From: an uncultured Clostridium sp.
GTDB taxonomy: Bacteria; Bacillota_I; Bacilli_A; RF39; UBA660
Reading direction: 5' to 3'
Length of the DNA stretch: 64,000 nucleotides
Assembly (NCBI GenBank): GCA_905199855.1
Contig: CAJKHY010000001.1
Coordinates: forward strand, 25,120 to 89,119
Both the position numbers and the translations under genes were made by a program. Under the pieces are notes generated by a model. That model ran no database searches. It was not told where the DNA came from and saw only the letters and a program-made list of their open reading frames with translations. Below, piece by piece: positions 55,632 to 64,000 of the stretch. Within the stretch, counting starts at the first letter, position 1. Each line of letters starts with the position of its first letter.

Positions 55632-58600
55632 GTGCTTATAACTCTAATTAAAAATGATTTGCTTATTAATTTTACTTTGCCATCAAAAGTTACTGGTAGT
55701 TATTTTATAACTGATAAAGTAAGTGGAGAAGAAAGAAATTTAATAAGTGTCGAAGGTATTGATGATAAATGGATTTTAAAAAGTAATTTTGATGTTAAAA
55801 TATTAAATGGCAATAATATAGTTGATTTTATTGTTTTGAACAAAGATAATTTTTATACTATTAAGGTAAATGGTGAAAAATATAACTATCTTTTATATTG
55901 TACTGAGGTTTGTGACAATACTTATGTTAATTACATGGTAAATACTAATGAAATTACTATAGGAAATACTATAAATGATGTAATTAATTATAATTGTAAT
56001 ATTATTAGTGCTAATTATGCTAAAATCAAACAGGAGAATAATGTTTTTACTATTGAATCTACTAATCAAAATAATTTAATTTTTGTTAATGGAAAAAGAA
56101 TACAAAACATGATGCTTACTACAGGTGATTTAGTGTTTATTATGGGATTGAAGATATTGATAATAGGTAACAGTTTATTCATTAATAATCCTGCAAGCAA
56201 AATAAATATAAATCAGAATTGTTTTACACCTTGTCATATTAATCAAAATTCTTACCTAGGAAAAAAAGAAACAGGAGATGAAGAAGAAATTTTATTATAT
56301 GATGAGCAAGACTATTTTTATAGAGCACCTAGATTTGTTACTTCGATTGAAAAAGAGAATATTTCTTTTGATTCTCCGCCTGAGGGTGAATCACAAAAAG
56401 AAAGACCAATCATATATACAGTGGGGCCTATGCTTACTATGGCTATGTCATCTTGTATTTATGGTGTTATGGCTTTAGGTAATGTCTTAACGAAAAAAAA
56501 CACCATAAGTGAATCATTTCCAACATTACTTATTTCATTTGGAATGCTTATGAGCGTTTTTCTATGGCCAAGTTTAATGAGAAGATATGAAAAGAAAGAA
56601 AAAAAAGCAAGAGAAAAACTAAGACAGGAAAAATATCGAGAATATTTAAAAGATAAACAAACAAAAATAGAGACACTCAAGAAAAGACAAACTCAAATAC
56701 TTTTAGAAAATAATTTAGGCTTAAAAGAATGCCAAAATATTATCTTAATGAAAAAAAGAAATTTATGGGAGAGAAAAATAGAACATGATGACTTTTTATC
56801 ACTTAGACTTGGCCTTGGTAATACTAGTCTCGCTGTAGAATTGAATGCACCAAGTGAACACTTTAGTTTGTCAACTGACGATTTAAAAGAAACTCTAGCA
56901 AAATTAGTAAGTGAATCACATGAAATTGAAAACGTTCCTATATGTTTATCCTTAACAACTAAAAATAATGTAGTAGTTGTTGGAAATGATATTTTAAGGA
57001 AAAGATTACTAGATAATTTGATTCTAGAATTGATTGCTTTTCATAGTTATGAAGATGTAAAATTAGTTTTTATGATTGATAATGATGATTATGATTATTA
57101 TAAAAAGTTTAAAATTCTTCCTTTTGTTTGGGATAATTTAAGAGAAATGAGATTTTTTGCTGAGAATTACGATGAAGCTAGTAAAATTTCTTTCTATTTA
57201 GAGCAAGTTTTCTCACACAGAAAATATAGCGATGCTGATAAAATGACTATTAGTGATATTACATACAAGGATGTTAGTCCATATTATGTGATTATTACTA
57301 ATTCTATTAAGAAAATGCGGAATTTAGAAATAATAAATCAAGTATTAGCAGAAAAAAGAAATTTAGGTTTTAGCATAATAATCTTAAATGATGGATTATC
57401 TAATTTGCCAAATGAATGCTCTAATTTTATAGTTTTGGATGAAAATAAAAGTGCAATTATAGAAAATGATTTAAACATTAATAAACAAAAAACTTTTATA
57501 TTAGATAATAAAGAAAATATTGATATGTATGACGTTTGCAAACATGTTGCTAATATACCAATAAAATTTTCTAAGCAAAATAGTATTTTAACTAATAGTA
57601 TAGGTTTTTTAGAAATGTATAATGTTGGTAAAGTAGAACAATTAAATGCCATAAACAGATGGCATGATAGTAGTCCTATTCATAGTTTGTCATGTCCTAT
57701 TGGGGTAACTAAAAATGAAGAATTATTATACTTAGATTTACACGAAAAATTTCATGGACCTCATGGTTTAATCGCAGGAATGACTGGTAGTGGTAAGAGT
57801 GAATTAATTATTACTTTTATTCTTTCTATGGCGGTTAATTATAGTCCATTAGAAGTTCAATTCGTATTGATTGATTATAAAGGTGGTGGTTTAGCAGGAG
57901 CTTTTGAAAATAAAGATACTGGTTATAAATTACCCCACATTGTAGGGACATTAACAAACTTAGATACTACTGAATTAAAAAGATCCTTCGCTTCTATTCA
58001 AAGTGAATTAAGAAGAAGACAACAAATGTTTAACCAAGCAAAAGAAACCCTAGGCGAGAGTACCATTGATATTTATAAATATCAAAAAGCATATCGTGAT
58101 GGTAAAATAGATATGCCAATTTCCCATTTGTTTATTATTTGTGATGAATTTGCTGAATTAAAAGTACAACAACCTGAGTTTATGGATCAATTAATTAGCA
58201 TAGCCAGAATTGGTCGTAGCCTAGGAATACATCTAATTTTAGCAACACAAAAACCATCAGGAATTGTTGATGATCAAATATGGAGTAATAGCAGATTTAG
58301 AATATGTTTAAAAGTCCAAGAAAAAAGTGATAGTATGGATGTTATCAAAAGACCGGATGCGGTATCCTTAAAAAATGCAGGACGCTTTTACTTGCAAGTA
58401 GGTTACAATGACTTATTTGCCTTAGGACAATCTGCTTGGTGCGGTGGTGGTTATTTTCCAACTGATAAATTAAAGAAAAAAATAGATAGAAGTTTATCAT
58501 TTATTACTAACATTGGTAATATTATAAAAAGTGCAGATGATAGCAAAAAAAATGATATGATAGCCCAAGGAGAGGAATTGGGCAATATAGTTAGATATTT

Positions 58601-60227
58601 AAGTGATGTAGCACAGTCAGAAAATATTAAATTAGATAAGTTATGGCTTGATCGTATTCCTGATATTATTTATATTGGAGATTTAATTAAAAAATATAAT
58701 TATGAAAGTTCACCATTTGAAATAGATCCTGTTATTGGCGAATATGATGATCCTGAAAATCAAAGACAAGGCTTATTAACAATAAATTTAACTGATGTAG
58801 GTAATACCTTAATATATGGTTATCCTGGTAGTGGTAAAGATTTGTTGCTTAGTACTATAATATATTCAACAATATTAGATCATACAGCTGACGAAGTAAA
58901 TTTTTATATTTTAGATTTTGGAAGCGAAACACTAAAAAGTTTTGCAGATGCCCCTCAAATAGGAGATATAATTTTAAAAGATGATAGAGAAAAAATAACT
59001 AACATATTTAAAAATTTAATGAAAGAAATTGAGAAAAGAAAAGAATTATTTGCTAATTATAATGGTGATTATAAAAGATATTGTATGGGAAGTGGTAATG
59101 CACTACCTATGCTTGTTATAATTGTTAATAATTATGAAGCTTTCAGTGAACTATATGATGAGTTTCAAGATACATTAATTACTTTAACTAGAGATGGGCA
59201 AAGATATGGCATTACATTTATTATTAGTACTAGTGGTGTTAATTCAATAAGATATAAATTATCTCAAAATTTTAAAGAAACAATTGCACTTTCTTTAAAT
59301 GATAAAGCTGATTATTTATCAGTTTTAGGTAATACTAATAATGTTTTTCCATCCAAATCATTTGGGCGTGGTATTATTAGGATAAATGATAAAGTATGTG
59401 AATTTCAAACGGCTTATCCATACGATTATGACAATTTAAGTGATTATTTGAAAGTTATTTCACAAAAATTAATACAATTTAGTGATTCTAAAGCAAGTGA
59501 AGTTGCCATTTTACCAGACAGGGTAACAGAAAATTTATTAGAACCTTATTTTGGGAATTTATCCGCAGTTCCAATAGGCATATCAAAAAGCAGTTTAACA
59601 CCATATTTATACAATTTTAAAGATAATTATATGACCATAATTGGTTCAAGAAATATAGACATTAACTTTACATCGAGTCTTGTCAAGTCATTGACAAAGA
59701 TTGACAATTTAGATATAATGACTATAGATACAGATAGTATCTTAGATAGTAGTAGAATAAATAATGTGTTATATTGTAACAATAATTTAGATGAAGTTTC
59801 TTTAAAAGTAACTAGTTTAATTAATAATTTGATGAAATATAAGGAAGCAGGACAAAGAGTAACAAAAGAATTTGTTTGTGTAATTATATCATTAGATGAA
59901 TTTAGAAGCAAAATCACCATTGAAAATAAAAAAGCATTTGACAAAGCAATCATAGATGGTTTAGGTCTTGGTAATATTAGATTTATTATAATAGATACAA
60001 TGATAAGATTAAAGAAAATGGAATACGAATCATTCTATATGGAAACAGTAAATAAGAATAGTGGTATTTACTTAGGTGATGGAATAACTGACCAATTTGT
60101 AATAAAACTAAACAACACCAACAAAGAAATGACAGAAAACATTGGAAATAACTTTGGATATGTTATTTTACAAGGAAAACCGACACTAATTAAGTTAATT
60201 AATTATGAGGAGGGTGATTATGAATAA
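55632..60227 (+). CDS. essC: type VII secretion ATPase EssC/YukB-like
   Basis: A 1531-residue FtsK/SpoIIIE-family motor. The N-terminal part carries a FHA-like domain (IESTNQNNLIFVNGKRI). Two membrane helices lie near residues 262-315. A charged coiled coil precedes the ATPases. ATPase 1 has GPHGLIAGMTGSGKSELI near residue 720 and FVLIDYKGGGLAGAF; ATPase 2 has GYPGSGKDLLL near residue 1063 (Walker A ends K-D, not K-S/T). A degenerate third domain follows. The start is GTG 55632 after AAAGAGGTGTATTAAT. EssB, EssA and EsaA are not found next to it. Confidence 0.9.
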   Translation: MLITLIKNDLLINFTLPSKVTGSYFITDKVSGEERNLISVEGIDDKWILKSNFDVKILNGNNIVDFIVLNKDNFYTIKVNGEKYNYLLYCTEVCDNTYVNYMVNTNEITIGNTINDVINYNCNIISANYAKIKQENNVFTIESTNQNNLIFVNGKRIQNMMLTTGDLVFIMGLKILIIGNSLFINNPASKININQNCFTPCHINQNSYLGKKETGDEEEILLYDEQDYFYRAPRFVTSIEKENISFDSPPEGESQKERPIIYTVGPMLTMAMSSCIYGVMALGNVLTKKNTISESFPTLLISFGMLMSVFLWPSLMRRYEKKEKKAREKLRQEKYREYLKDKQTKIETLKKRQTQILLENNLGLKECQNIILMKKRNLWERKIEHDDFLSLRLGLGNTSLAVELNAPSEHFSLSTDDLKETLAKLVSESHEIENVPICLSLTTKNNVVVVGNDILRKRLLDNLILELIAFHSYEDVKLVFMIDNDDYDYYKKFKILPFVWDNLREMRFFAENYDEASKISFYLEQVFSHRKYSDADKMTISDITYKDVSPYYVIITNSIKKMRNLEIINQVLAEKRNLGFSIIILNDGLSNLPNECSNFIVLDENKSAIIENDLNINKQKTFILDNKENIDMYDVCKHVANIPIKFSKQNSILTNSIGFLEMYNVGKVEQLNAINRWHDSSPIHSLSCPIGVTKNEELLYLDLHEKFHGPHGLIAGMTGSGKSELIITFILSMAVNYSPLEVQFVLIDYKGGGLAGAFENKDTGYKLPHIVGTLTNLDTTELKRSFASIQSELRRRQQMFNQAKETLGESTIDIYKYQKAYRDGKIDMPISHLFIICDEFAELKVQQPEFMDQLISIARIGRSLGIHLILATQKPSGIVDDQIWSNSRFRICLKVQEKSDSMDVIKRPDAVSLKNAGRFYLQVGYNDLFALGQSAWCGGGYFPTDKLKKKIDRSLSFITNIGNIIKSADDSKKNDMIAQGEELGNIVRYLSDVAQSENIKLDKLWLDRIPDIIYIGDLIKKYNYESSPFEIDPVIGEYDDPENQRQGLLTINLTDVGNTLIYGYPGSGKDLLLSTIIYSTILDHTADEVNFYILDFGSETLKSFADAPQIGDIILKDDREKITNIFKNLMKEIEKRKELFANYNGDYKRYCMGSGNALPMLVIIVNNYEAFSELYDEFQDTLITLTRDGQRYGITFIISTSGVNSIRYKLSQNFKETIALSLNDKADYLSVLGNTNNVFPSKSFGRGIIRINDKVCEFQTAYPYDYDNLSDYLKVISQKLIQFSDSKASEVAILPDRVTENLLEPYFGNLSAVPIGISKSSLTPYLYNFKDNYMTIIGSRNIDINFTSSLVKSLTKIDNLDIMTIDTDSILDSSRINNVLYCNNNLDEVSLKVTSLINNLMKYKEAGQRVTKEFVCVIISLDEFRSKITIENKKAFDKAIIDGLGLGNIRFIIIDTMIRLKKMEYESFYMETVNKNSGIYLGDGITDQFVIKLNNTNKEMTENIGNNFGYVILQGKPTLIKLINYEEGDYE

Positions 60228-60477
60228 TAAAGTTGATGTTATTGTTTATGTTCCAAAAATAGAAAAAAAATATGAGATATTAATACCCATTGATAAAGAT
60301 ATTTATTCTGTAACAAAACTAATTGAAAAAAGCATCTTTGAATTTACAAACGGATCTTATTTAAATGCTTTTGGATATGGTAATTTAATTAACAAAAAAG
60401 ATGGAAAAATCTATGACGTTAATTTAATTATAAAAGAAACTGATATCCGTAATGGTACAGAACTTATTCTAATTTAA
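60220..60477 (+). CDS. ubiquitin-like EsaB/YukD protein
   Basis: About 85 residues. VDVIVYVPKIEKKYEILIPID... and DVNLIIKETDIRNGTELILI match the small beta-grasp YukD/EsaB fold. The start is ATG 60220 after GAGGAGGGTG; it overlaps the last codons of essC, so the two are coupled. Confidence 0.82.
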   Translation: MNNKVDVIVYVPKIEKKYEILIPIDKDIYSVTKLIEKSIFEFTNGSYLNAFGYGNLINKKDGKIYDVNLIIKETDIRNGTELILI

Positions 60478-60492
60478 TTAAGGAGGCAAGTC

Positions 60493-60783
60493 ATGAATAT
60501 TCAAGCTAATATTGAAAATCTAAGTATTCGTGGTAAAGAAGTTCAATCTTTAGCCCAAGATTATCAAAATGAAGTAACAAAAATATACTCAAACATTGAA
60601 AATCTAAGAAATGCTTGGAGTGGACAAGATAATCAAGCTTATATTAACAAAGTAAATGAATATAAAGCTGATATCGAAAAATTAGGAAAAGTAATTGATA
60701 GCTATGGACTTTTCTTAGTTGAAACAGCAAGAAACTTAGAAAACATTCAAAATGAGATTGCTAGTCAAGCAGGAAAATTATAG
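60493..60783 (+). CDS. WXG100-family protein, second copy
   Basis: A 96-residue helical hairpin with the motif RNAWSGQDNQAY (W-S-G). ENIQNEIASQAGKL at the end. AAGGAGGCAAGTC precedes ATG 60493. A probable type VII substrate paired with the following gene. Confidence 0.9.
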   Translation: MNIQANIENLSIRGKEVQSLAQDYQNEVTKIYSNIENLRNAWSGQDNQAYINKVNEYKADIEKLGKVIDSYGLFLVETARNLENIQNEIASQAGKL

Positions 60784-60795
60784 GAGAGAATACAA

Positions 60796-61101
60796 ATGAT
60801 AGAAAGAATATCATATGAAGAAGTAACTAATATTGCTAATTCATTACACACATCAGCAGAAGCTATTAAATCAATTTTAGATGAAACCTCTAAAAAAATG
60901 GCAACAATTAATACAGAAGACACTTGGAAAAGCCAAGCAGCATCTGATTTATATGAAAAATACAATGTATTAGCATCAAAGTTTGAAATGTTTTATACAG
61001 CAATTGAGAATTATGCAAGATTCTTACAACAAACTGTAGCAACATACCAAGCTGCTGATAAGACTATTTCTTCAAAAGTTGATGAAATATTAAATTCATA
61101 A
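60796..61101 (+). CDS. WXG100-like protein, third copy
   Basis: A 101-residue helical hairpin. The turn reads EDTWKSQAASDLYEKY (W-x-S in place of W-x-G), as in some CFP-10-like partners. It sits 12 bases after the second copy, so the two may be a heterodimer pair. GGAGAGAATACAA precedes ATG. Confidence 0.85.
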   Translation: MIERISYEEVTNIANSLHTSAEAIKSILDETSKKMATINTEDTWKSQAASDLYEKYNVLASKFEMFYTAIENYARFLQQTVATYQAADKTISSKVDEILNS

Positions 61102-61128
61102 TAAATACTTAAACAAATCACTGAAAAA

Positions 61129-61162
61129 GTACAGGATAAAAAATAATTATCTTGTTTTTTTC
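61129..61162 (+). terminator. terminator of the essC-WXG unit
   Basis: ACAGGATAA...TTATCTTGT followed by TTTTTTT. Confidence 0.75.
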
Positions 61163-61174
61163 ATATAATTAACC

Positions 61175-61965
<791 letters not shown>

Positions 61966-61989
61966 ATTAAAAAAATTAAAAAAAATATC

Positions 61990-62090
61990 AAATATACAAA
62001 AATTCAAAAACTACACGGGCGTTTGTTAAAAACTGACACAAAAATCATCCAAAAGTCAAAAAACAACCGGGCGTTTTTTAATTTCTGCAG
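61990..62090. repeat. CAAAAAC...CGGGCGTTT repeats (module B, upstream part)
   Basis: Two units at 62003 and 62056 read TCAAAAA...CGGGCGTTT followed by TTAA, 53 bases apart. They resemble the last unit of module A at 9623. Preceded by an unusually long A-rich run (61942-61985). Confidence 0.5.
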
Positions 62091-62091
62091 T

Positions 62092-62121
62092 TTGATTTTA
62101 TTTCTCTTCTTGCAGTATAGT
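62092..62121 (+). promoter_or_regulatory. promoter of module B
   Basis: TTGATT at 62092-62097 and TATAGT at 62116-62121 with an 18-base spacer, the same spacing as at module A. Confidence 0.45.
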
Positions 62122-62146
62122 AAACTTGTTAGGAGGAATACTTATC

Positions 62147-62197
62147 ATGAAAAAAATGTATAAACTTAAAATATATCCAAAACTACCATTCAAATAA
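62147..62197 (+). CDS. micro-ORF, 16-residue basic peptide
   Basis: ATG 62147 follows TAGGAGGAATACTTATC (perfect ribosome core) and encodes MKKMYKLKIYPKLPFK, then TAA. The peptide is basic and amphipathic with no family match. It is the positional counterpart of the micro-ORF in module A. 62198-62357 holds no other credible frame. Confidence 0.4.
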   Translation: MKKMYKLKIYPKLPFK

Positions 62198-62357
62198 CAC
62201 CATTATATGTCAAATCTTCAGATAAAAAGCTGATTACAAAGTCTTGTATATTTAATTGTTATAAGAACAAATTGATAGATATAAATATAAATACCATCAT
62301 CAACAAAATATTAAAAAAATAAAATTAAATAAAAAGATAAGTTTTTGTAAAATAAAA

Positions 62358-62383
62358 CCTAAAAATTATAACAGCATAGCAAA
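62358..62383 (-). repeat. dispersed intergenic repeat, copy 10 (reverse)
   Basis: Reverse complement TTTGCTATGCTGTTATAATT followed by TTTAGG, 18 bases before the structured element of module B. Confidence 0.7.
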
Positions 62384-62400
62384 ACAAAAACAAAAAATAA

Positions 62401-62465
62401 AGTACGGCAGCTACTGTCGGAATTATGTCTACGGTAAAAACAAAAAGCTATTACTTGTAGAAAAA
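62401..62465 (+). ncRNA. structured intergenic element, copy B
   Basis: Shares AGTACGGCAGC, TGTCGGA, TTATGTCTACG and TGTAGAAAAA with copy A at 9792-9860. Stem CGGCA/TGTCG keeps pairing while its loop changes (GCTAC here, GCAAA in A). Stem TCTAC/GTAGA encloses a different loop of similar length. The conserved blocks lie well apart from any ORF. Confidence 0.5.
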
Positions 62466-62577
62466 GAGCATATTTGATGTAAGTCAAAAAAATTGTTTGC
62501 ATCTTTTGAAAAATTAGAAAAACTTGATAAAATGCACACAAAAACAACAAAAATATCCAAAATATTACTAAAAAAAC

Positions 62578-62690
62578 AATTTCTTCTTGCGAATTTAGAA
62601 CTTTTGTGTTATAGTAAATTTCGTAAATTTTATGTTTGTGGTTTACTTTATATTTCTTCTTGCTTATTAGCACAATTATATAGTAAACAT
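62578..62690 (+). repeat. two promoter-like direct repeats
   Basis: ATTTCTTCTTGC...TATAGTAAA occurs twice (starting near 62579 and 62650). A shorter relative, ATTTCTCTTCTTGCAGTATA, is at 62100. Each contains a TTGC -35-like element and TATAGT. They may be tandem promoters for the surface-protein gene. Confidence 0.4.
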
Positions 62691-62796
62691 TGCTCAATTA
62701 TTAATCTATAGCAATATATATTAATAAATATGTAAGATTAGTTCTTACAAAAAACATTATTTTACAAATAAAATATAATAAGGGAGGTTTAAATTT

Positions 62797-64000
62797 ATGA
62801 GTAAAAGAAAAATTGTTGCACTAATATTATTCATTTTTGTAAGTCTATTCATGTTCTCTTTTGCTAGTCCAAGAGGAATTGGAATAAAAAAGAATAATAA
62901 CGTGCCCGAAAAAGAAACATTCACAGTAGTTTTCAAAAACTATGACGGAACTATTCTCGATGAACAAACAATTGAAAAAGGTAACAGTGCCAGTTACCAA
63001 GGTGAAACTCCGAAAAGACCTAACAGCAAAATATGCAATTATGAATTTACTGGGTGGAGTGATTCTATTCAGAACGTAACTTCTAACATAGATGTTGTTG
63101 CACAATATAATTGTGAAAAACGCAGTTATGTGGTTAGATTTATGGATGATGATAAAGTTACTTTACTAGCAACCGATAAGGTCAATGCTGGTGGTACCGC
63201 GATCTATTCAGGAAAAACACCTACAAAAATAAATCATGTATTTAATGGCTGGAATGACACATTATCTAATATCTTATCAAATAAAACAGTATATGCGACA
63301 TATTATGCTGATTATAATCATAATGATATAGATGATGCTAAGGAAGATCATTATAACATTACATTTAAAGCAGGGGAAAATGGTAGTTTAGAAGGAACAA
63401 CAACTTATACTAACATTTTAACAGGCTTAACTTTTGAGCAAGCAAACATAATTATACCAACACCAGTGCCAAATAAGAACTACAAGTTCAAGGAATGGAC
63501 ACCAAAGATTAATAAAACTGTAAGTGCTAGTGTTGAATATACTGCGGAATTTTATCCAGACTTCAATAATAATAATATTGATGACAGAGAAGAAGAACAT
63601 TATACTATTGAATTTTTGGCAGGAGAACATGGTATATTAGAAGGAACAACAACATATGAAAATATCCTAACAGGCTTAACATTTGAACAAGCGAACATTG
63701 TAATTCCAAAAGTAAAAGCAAATGAAAACTATAAAGCAAATGGTTGGGATAAAGAAATCAACACAACAGTAACCGAAGATGCAACATACACAGCACAATA
63801 CTTTGCTGATTTCAATAATAACGATATTGATGATGAAACTGAAAGAGTAACAGTAATATTTTATGCAGGAGAACATGGCATAATAGGTAATTCAAAAGAA
63901 TACATGGTAGAAGGTTTATTACCAGGCTACGATAATTATCCAGATGCTCCAAATATTGATGTTTACTTTGGTTATGGCTTCAAAGCATGGAATCCAAATT
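62797..64000 (+). CDS. large secreted repeat protein (partial, runs off the window)
   Basis: ATG 62797 follows AAGGGAGGTTTAAATTT and the frame is open to the window end (401 codons). The N-terminus KRKIVALILFIFVSLFMFSFA is a signal peptide or anchor. Residues 40-165 form InlB-B-like repeats (FTVVFKNYDGTILDEQ, YEFTGWSDSI, VRFMDDDKVTLL, FNGWNDTLSN). From 63310 an 83-residue unit repeats at exactly 249 bases (63310, 63559, 63808), each starting D-x-N-x-N-x-IDD, a calcium-binding-like motif. Likely a surface adhesin or cell-wall protein; the C-terminal anchor is outside the window. Confidence 0.85.
   Translation, partial: MSKRKIVALILFIFVSLFMFSFASPRGIGIKKNNNVPEKETFTVVFKNYDGTILDEQTIEKGNSASYQGETPKRPNSKICNYEFTGWSDSIQNVTSNIDVVAQYNCEKRSYVVRFMDDDKVTLLATDKVNAGGTAIYSGKTPTKINHVFNGWNDTLSNILSNKTVYATYYADYNHNDIDDAKEDHYNITFKAGENGSLEGTTTYTNILTGLTFEQANIIIPTPVPNKNYKFKEWTPKINKTVSASVEYTAEFYPDFNNNNIDDREEEHYTIEFLAGEHGILEGTTTYENILTGLTFEQANIVIPKVKANENYKANGWDKEINTTVTEDATYTAQYFADFNNNDIDDETERVTVIFYAGEHGIIGNSKEYMVEGLLPGYDNYPDAPNIDVYFGYGFKAWNPN

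Noticed and set aside
62493..62711. A 72-residue plus-strand ORF in the gap before the surface protein
   Set aside because: No ribosome site, low-complexity start, unlikely composition, and it spans promoter-like repeats.

Overview
The window is AT-rich DNA from a low-GC Gram-positive bacterium. UGA is a normal stop codon here (for example ylbF, mrnC and ung end with TGA), so this is not a UGA-Trp mollicute. The gene set combines a small-genome Bacilli/Mollicutes-like core with endospore-formation genes: sigH, spo0A, sigG, spoIIM, gerQ, yunB and ylbD. A spore-forming, probably host-associated member of the Bacilli near the Erysipelotrichia/RF39/Mollicutes branch is the best guess. The taxonomy is inference from gene content and base composition, not from a marker search.

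Layout. 1-3324: murD tail, then ylbD-ylbE-ylbF-rsmD and mrnC-rlmB-sigH, both in Bacillus-like order. 3340-3600: a hairpin-rich stretch that may encode a minus-strand RNA. 3706-9409: uvrA, then two tandem sigma-70 genes and a third, decayed copy. 9490-11210: an intergenic module (micro-ORF plus structured element) followed by a membrane sensor kinase whose promoter has in-phase Spo0A-box-like heptamers. 11233-18470: phosphoesterase, CPBP protease, SpoIIM, a pseudogene, Psd and Fbp. 18668-25131: the CIRCE-controlled hrcA-grpE-dnaK-pepF-dnaJ group. 25281-35549: sigG-ylmC, pilin-ung, lemA, gerQ, NERD, pduL, nifS, a thioredoxin, a DsbD-like fusion, ltaS and a hydrolase. 35637-41924: two tRNA genes, small hypotheticals, pgk, glycolipid/export genes and tpiA. 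42053: spo0A. 43096-48309: comEA-comEC and a disturbed locus in which the 3' end of comEC and its downstream DUF1016 gene occur twice. 48520-53123: lepA, an RNB-type RNase and ruvB. 53270-61101: a type VII (ESX/WXG100) secretion cluster. 61175: yunB. 61990-62470: a second copy of the intergenic module. 62797-end: a large repeat-containing surface protein cut by the window edge.

How parts may work together. SigH, the sensor kinase and Spo0A are entry-level sporulation regulators. TTCGACA heptamers (Spo0A-box core on the opposite strand) lie upstream of the kinase, spo0A and essC, so the type VII ATPase may share control with sporulation entry (inference). HrcA with CIRCE governs chaperones. 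uvrA and the pilin-ung unit share an almost identical upstream box, suggesting common, possibly damage-related, control. LtaS, a diacylglycerol glucosyltransferase-like enzyme and a YbhN/AglD-type membrane protein fit lipoteichoic acid or glycolipid synthesis.

The least explained items are: (1) the paired module at 9560-9860 and 61990-62465; (2) a short intergenic repeat with core TTTGCTACGCTGTTATAG, present in ten copies beside transcription-unit ends; and (3) the comEC 3'-end duplication, which looks like repeated insertion or replacement at a hotspot carrying a DUF1016 nuclease and a DUF488-like gene.
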